Origin: Flavobacteriales bacterium
GTDB lineage: Bacteria > Bacteroidota > Bacteroidia > Flavobacteriales_D > Sanyastnellaceae
Reading direction: 5' to 3'
DNA length: 6,473 bases
Assembly (NCBI GenBank): GCA_027488055.1
Contig: JAIYCK010000320.1
Span: 1 to 6,473 of the forward strand
Part shown: positions 5,153 through 6,473 of the stretch, piece after piece
Layout of the letters: every line of letters starts with the position of its first letter
Numbering within the stretch: position 1 is the first letter of the stretch
Translations under genes and position numbers: made by a program
Notes under the pieces: model-generated
What the model saw: the letters and a program-made list of their open reading frames with translations, nothing else
What the model was told of the DNA's origin: nothing
The model's database searches: none

Positions 5153-6473
5153 ATGAAATCCCTTCACACACTGGTTCGAGTATGCATGGTCTTCGGACTT
5201 TCACTCTTTGTGCTCACTTCTCAAACAGGTTGCAAGAAAAACTCACCCATTGGCTTCAATCCAGCCTTTGCCAAATACATTGCCGCCTATACCACTGGAC
5301 AAGTGTCCATTGCTTCTTCTATTAAAATCCAACTGACTGACGCGCTTACTTCCCAGTTAAAATCGATGGAACTGCCATTGTATGAACTGCTCCAAACTGA
5401 ACCAAAAATCAATGGCTCAGTGCATTGGATTGGAGGCAATACAATCGAGTTCAAGCCAAATCAGTGGATGGAGCCGAAACAAACCTATCAAGTGTCCCTG
5501 CAGCTTAATAAGCTCGCCCAGGTTGAGTCTGAGCTCGAAACCTTTGCCTTTGAGTTCAGCACAAAACAGCAGTTTGTGGACGTGCAAATCGATCAGATCA
5601 ATCCTTATAACGCACACAAGCCAGAAATGCTGCGTCTTTCCGGCACCATGCATACCAGCGATGTATGCGCTTCCACTGCATTGCCTTCTGTGATAGAAAT
5701 TGATTATAATGGTAAACAATTGCCCGTGCGTTGGGAAAACACCAATGAATCCACAGCTTTTCGATTTGTAGTGGACAGCATTCAGCGGAGCGAAGAAAGT
5801 GGTAATCTTGAGATCAATTGGAACGCACGACCATTGGGCGGTAAGGACGATGGAAAAATGCAACAGCGCATTCCTGGCAAAAATGAATTTTCAGTCTTCA
5901 TGCATCAAGTCATGCAGATGCCTGACCAATATGTGCAGTTGTTGTTCTCTTCAGCTATCGAACCGGGTCAGGATCTGAACGGCCTGATCGACATCAGTGA
6001 ATGCCAAAATGAAAAATTCATTATTGAAAACAACGAGATTCGCGTTTACCCCGGTGCGCCTCAAACAGGCACCAAAACCGTGTACGTGCACCCCGGCATC
6101 AAAGGACTAAATGGATTGGTATCCAAAGAAGAGCAGACCTTTACCATCATCTTCGAAGATCTAAAACCTAACGTAAAACTGCACGCACAAGACCGTGTCA
6201 TCTTACCATCCACTGAGGGTTTGGTATTTCCATTCGATGCGGTGAATTTAAGTGCCGTTGAGGTTGTAGTGAGTAAAGTATACGAAAACAACATTCCACA
6301 GTTTTTGCAAGTCAATAGCCTCGATGGCAGCGACGAAATGTATCGTGTTTCGAAAGTGATCAAAAAAACAACATTGCAATTAAATGAAACTGGGGACAAA
6401 GATTTGTCCAAATGGAACACTTTTTACATCGATTTGAGCGCCATCATTCATGCCGAACCCGGAGCGATCTATA
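5153..6473 (+). CDS. Alpha-2-macroglobulin-like lipoprotein (partial, N-terminal 440 residues)
   Basis: The frame is open from ATG at 5153 to the window end. A lipoprotein signal peptide has basic residues in MKSLHTLVR, a hydrophobic core, and TGC with the lipid-anchored cysteine at C27. CKKNSP follows, lacking the acidic residues that mark surface export in Bacteroidota, so a periplasm-facing anchor is likelier. After it FNPAFAKYIAAYTTGQVS (35-52) and the later FEFSTKQQFVDVQIDQINPYN resemble the N-terminal domains of the large Bacteroidota alpha-2-macroglobulin proteins (usually well over 1,500 residues). The visible part is a chain of beta-rich modules, consistent with macroglobulin-type domains. 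Such proteins are thought to trap foreign proteases in the periplasm. The bait region and any CxEQ thioester would lie beyond the window, so active-site status is unknown. The family call rests on remembered sequence patterns, not a search. Confidence 0.75.
   Translation, partial: MKSLHTLVRVCMVFGLSLFVLTSQTGCKKNSPIGFNPAFAKYIAAYTTGQVSIASSIKIQLTDALTSQLKSMELPLYELLQTEPKINGSVHWIGGNTIEFKPNQWMEPKQTYQVSLQLNKLAQVESELETFAFEFSTKQQFVDVQIDQINPYNAHKPEMLRLSGTMHTSDVCASTALPSVIEIDYNGKQLPVRWENTNESTAFRFVVDSIQRSEESGNLEINWNARPLGGKDDGKMQQRIPGKNEFSVFMHQVMQMPDQYVQLLFSSAIEPGQDLNGLIDISECQNEKFIIENNEIRVYPGAPQTGTKTVYVHPGIKGLNGLVSKEEQTFTIIFEDLKPNVKLHAQDRVILPSTEGLVFPFDAVNLSAVEVVVSKVYENNIPQFLQVNSLDGSDEMYRVSKVIKKTTLQLNETGDKDLSKWNTFYIDLSAIIHAEPGAIY

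Noticed and set aside
5417..5863. A 148-codon open frame on the minus strand
   Set aside because: It is antisense to the alpha-2-macroglobulin-like gene, whose plus-strand frame is open throughout with a lipoprotein signal and family-like sequence.
6061..6420. A 119-codon open frame on the minus strand
   Set aside because: It is also antisense to the alpha-2-macroglobulin-like frame and has no features of its own.

Overview
This 6,473-base window looks like a chromosomal piece of a Bacteroidota genome. Four things point that way: start codons without Shine-Dalgarno sequences and with A/T-rich leaders, several matches to the TAnnTTTG -7 promoter box of the phylum, the gene order yicC-gmk-nadD on one strand, and a large alpha-2-macroglobulin-type lipoprotein of the Bacteroidota kind. 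Family level or below cannot be told from the sequence. I see no mobile element, CRISPR array, tRNA or rRNA.

Region 1 (1-2567, all minus strand) is a signalling block. In the direction of transcription it starts with a secreted protein of unknown function (2567-1659). Then, after a 120-base gap holding a promoter, comes an ECF sigma factor (1538-1047). It is followed 18 bases later by a single-pass membrane protein (1028 to beyond base 1) that looks like its anti-sigma partner. That protein has three divergent copies of an anti-sigma-like module in its cytoplasmic part.

Region 2 (2665-5041, all minus strand) is a housekeeping operon: yicC (endoribonuclease), gmk (guanylate kinase), nadD (nicotinate-nucleotide adenylyltransferase, coupled to gmk by an ATGA overlap) and a 48-residue small protein. 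It ends at a strong hairpin terminator at 2665-2693.

Region 3 (5042-6473) is a short divergent promoter region followed on the plus strand by the first 440 residues of an alpha-2-macroglobulin-like lipoprotein that runs out of the window.

Most of this is ordinary core genome, and I found no clear undescribed system. The best leads are the triple-module putative anti-sigma factor, the overlapping ECF-like and housekeeping-like promoter elements in front of the sigma gene, and the small protein gene with an open second frame running up to the terminator.
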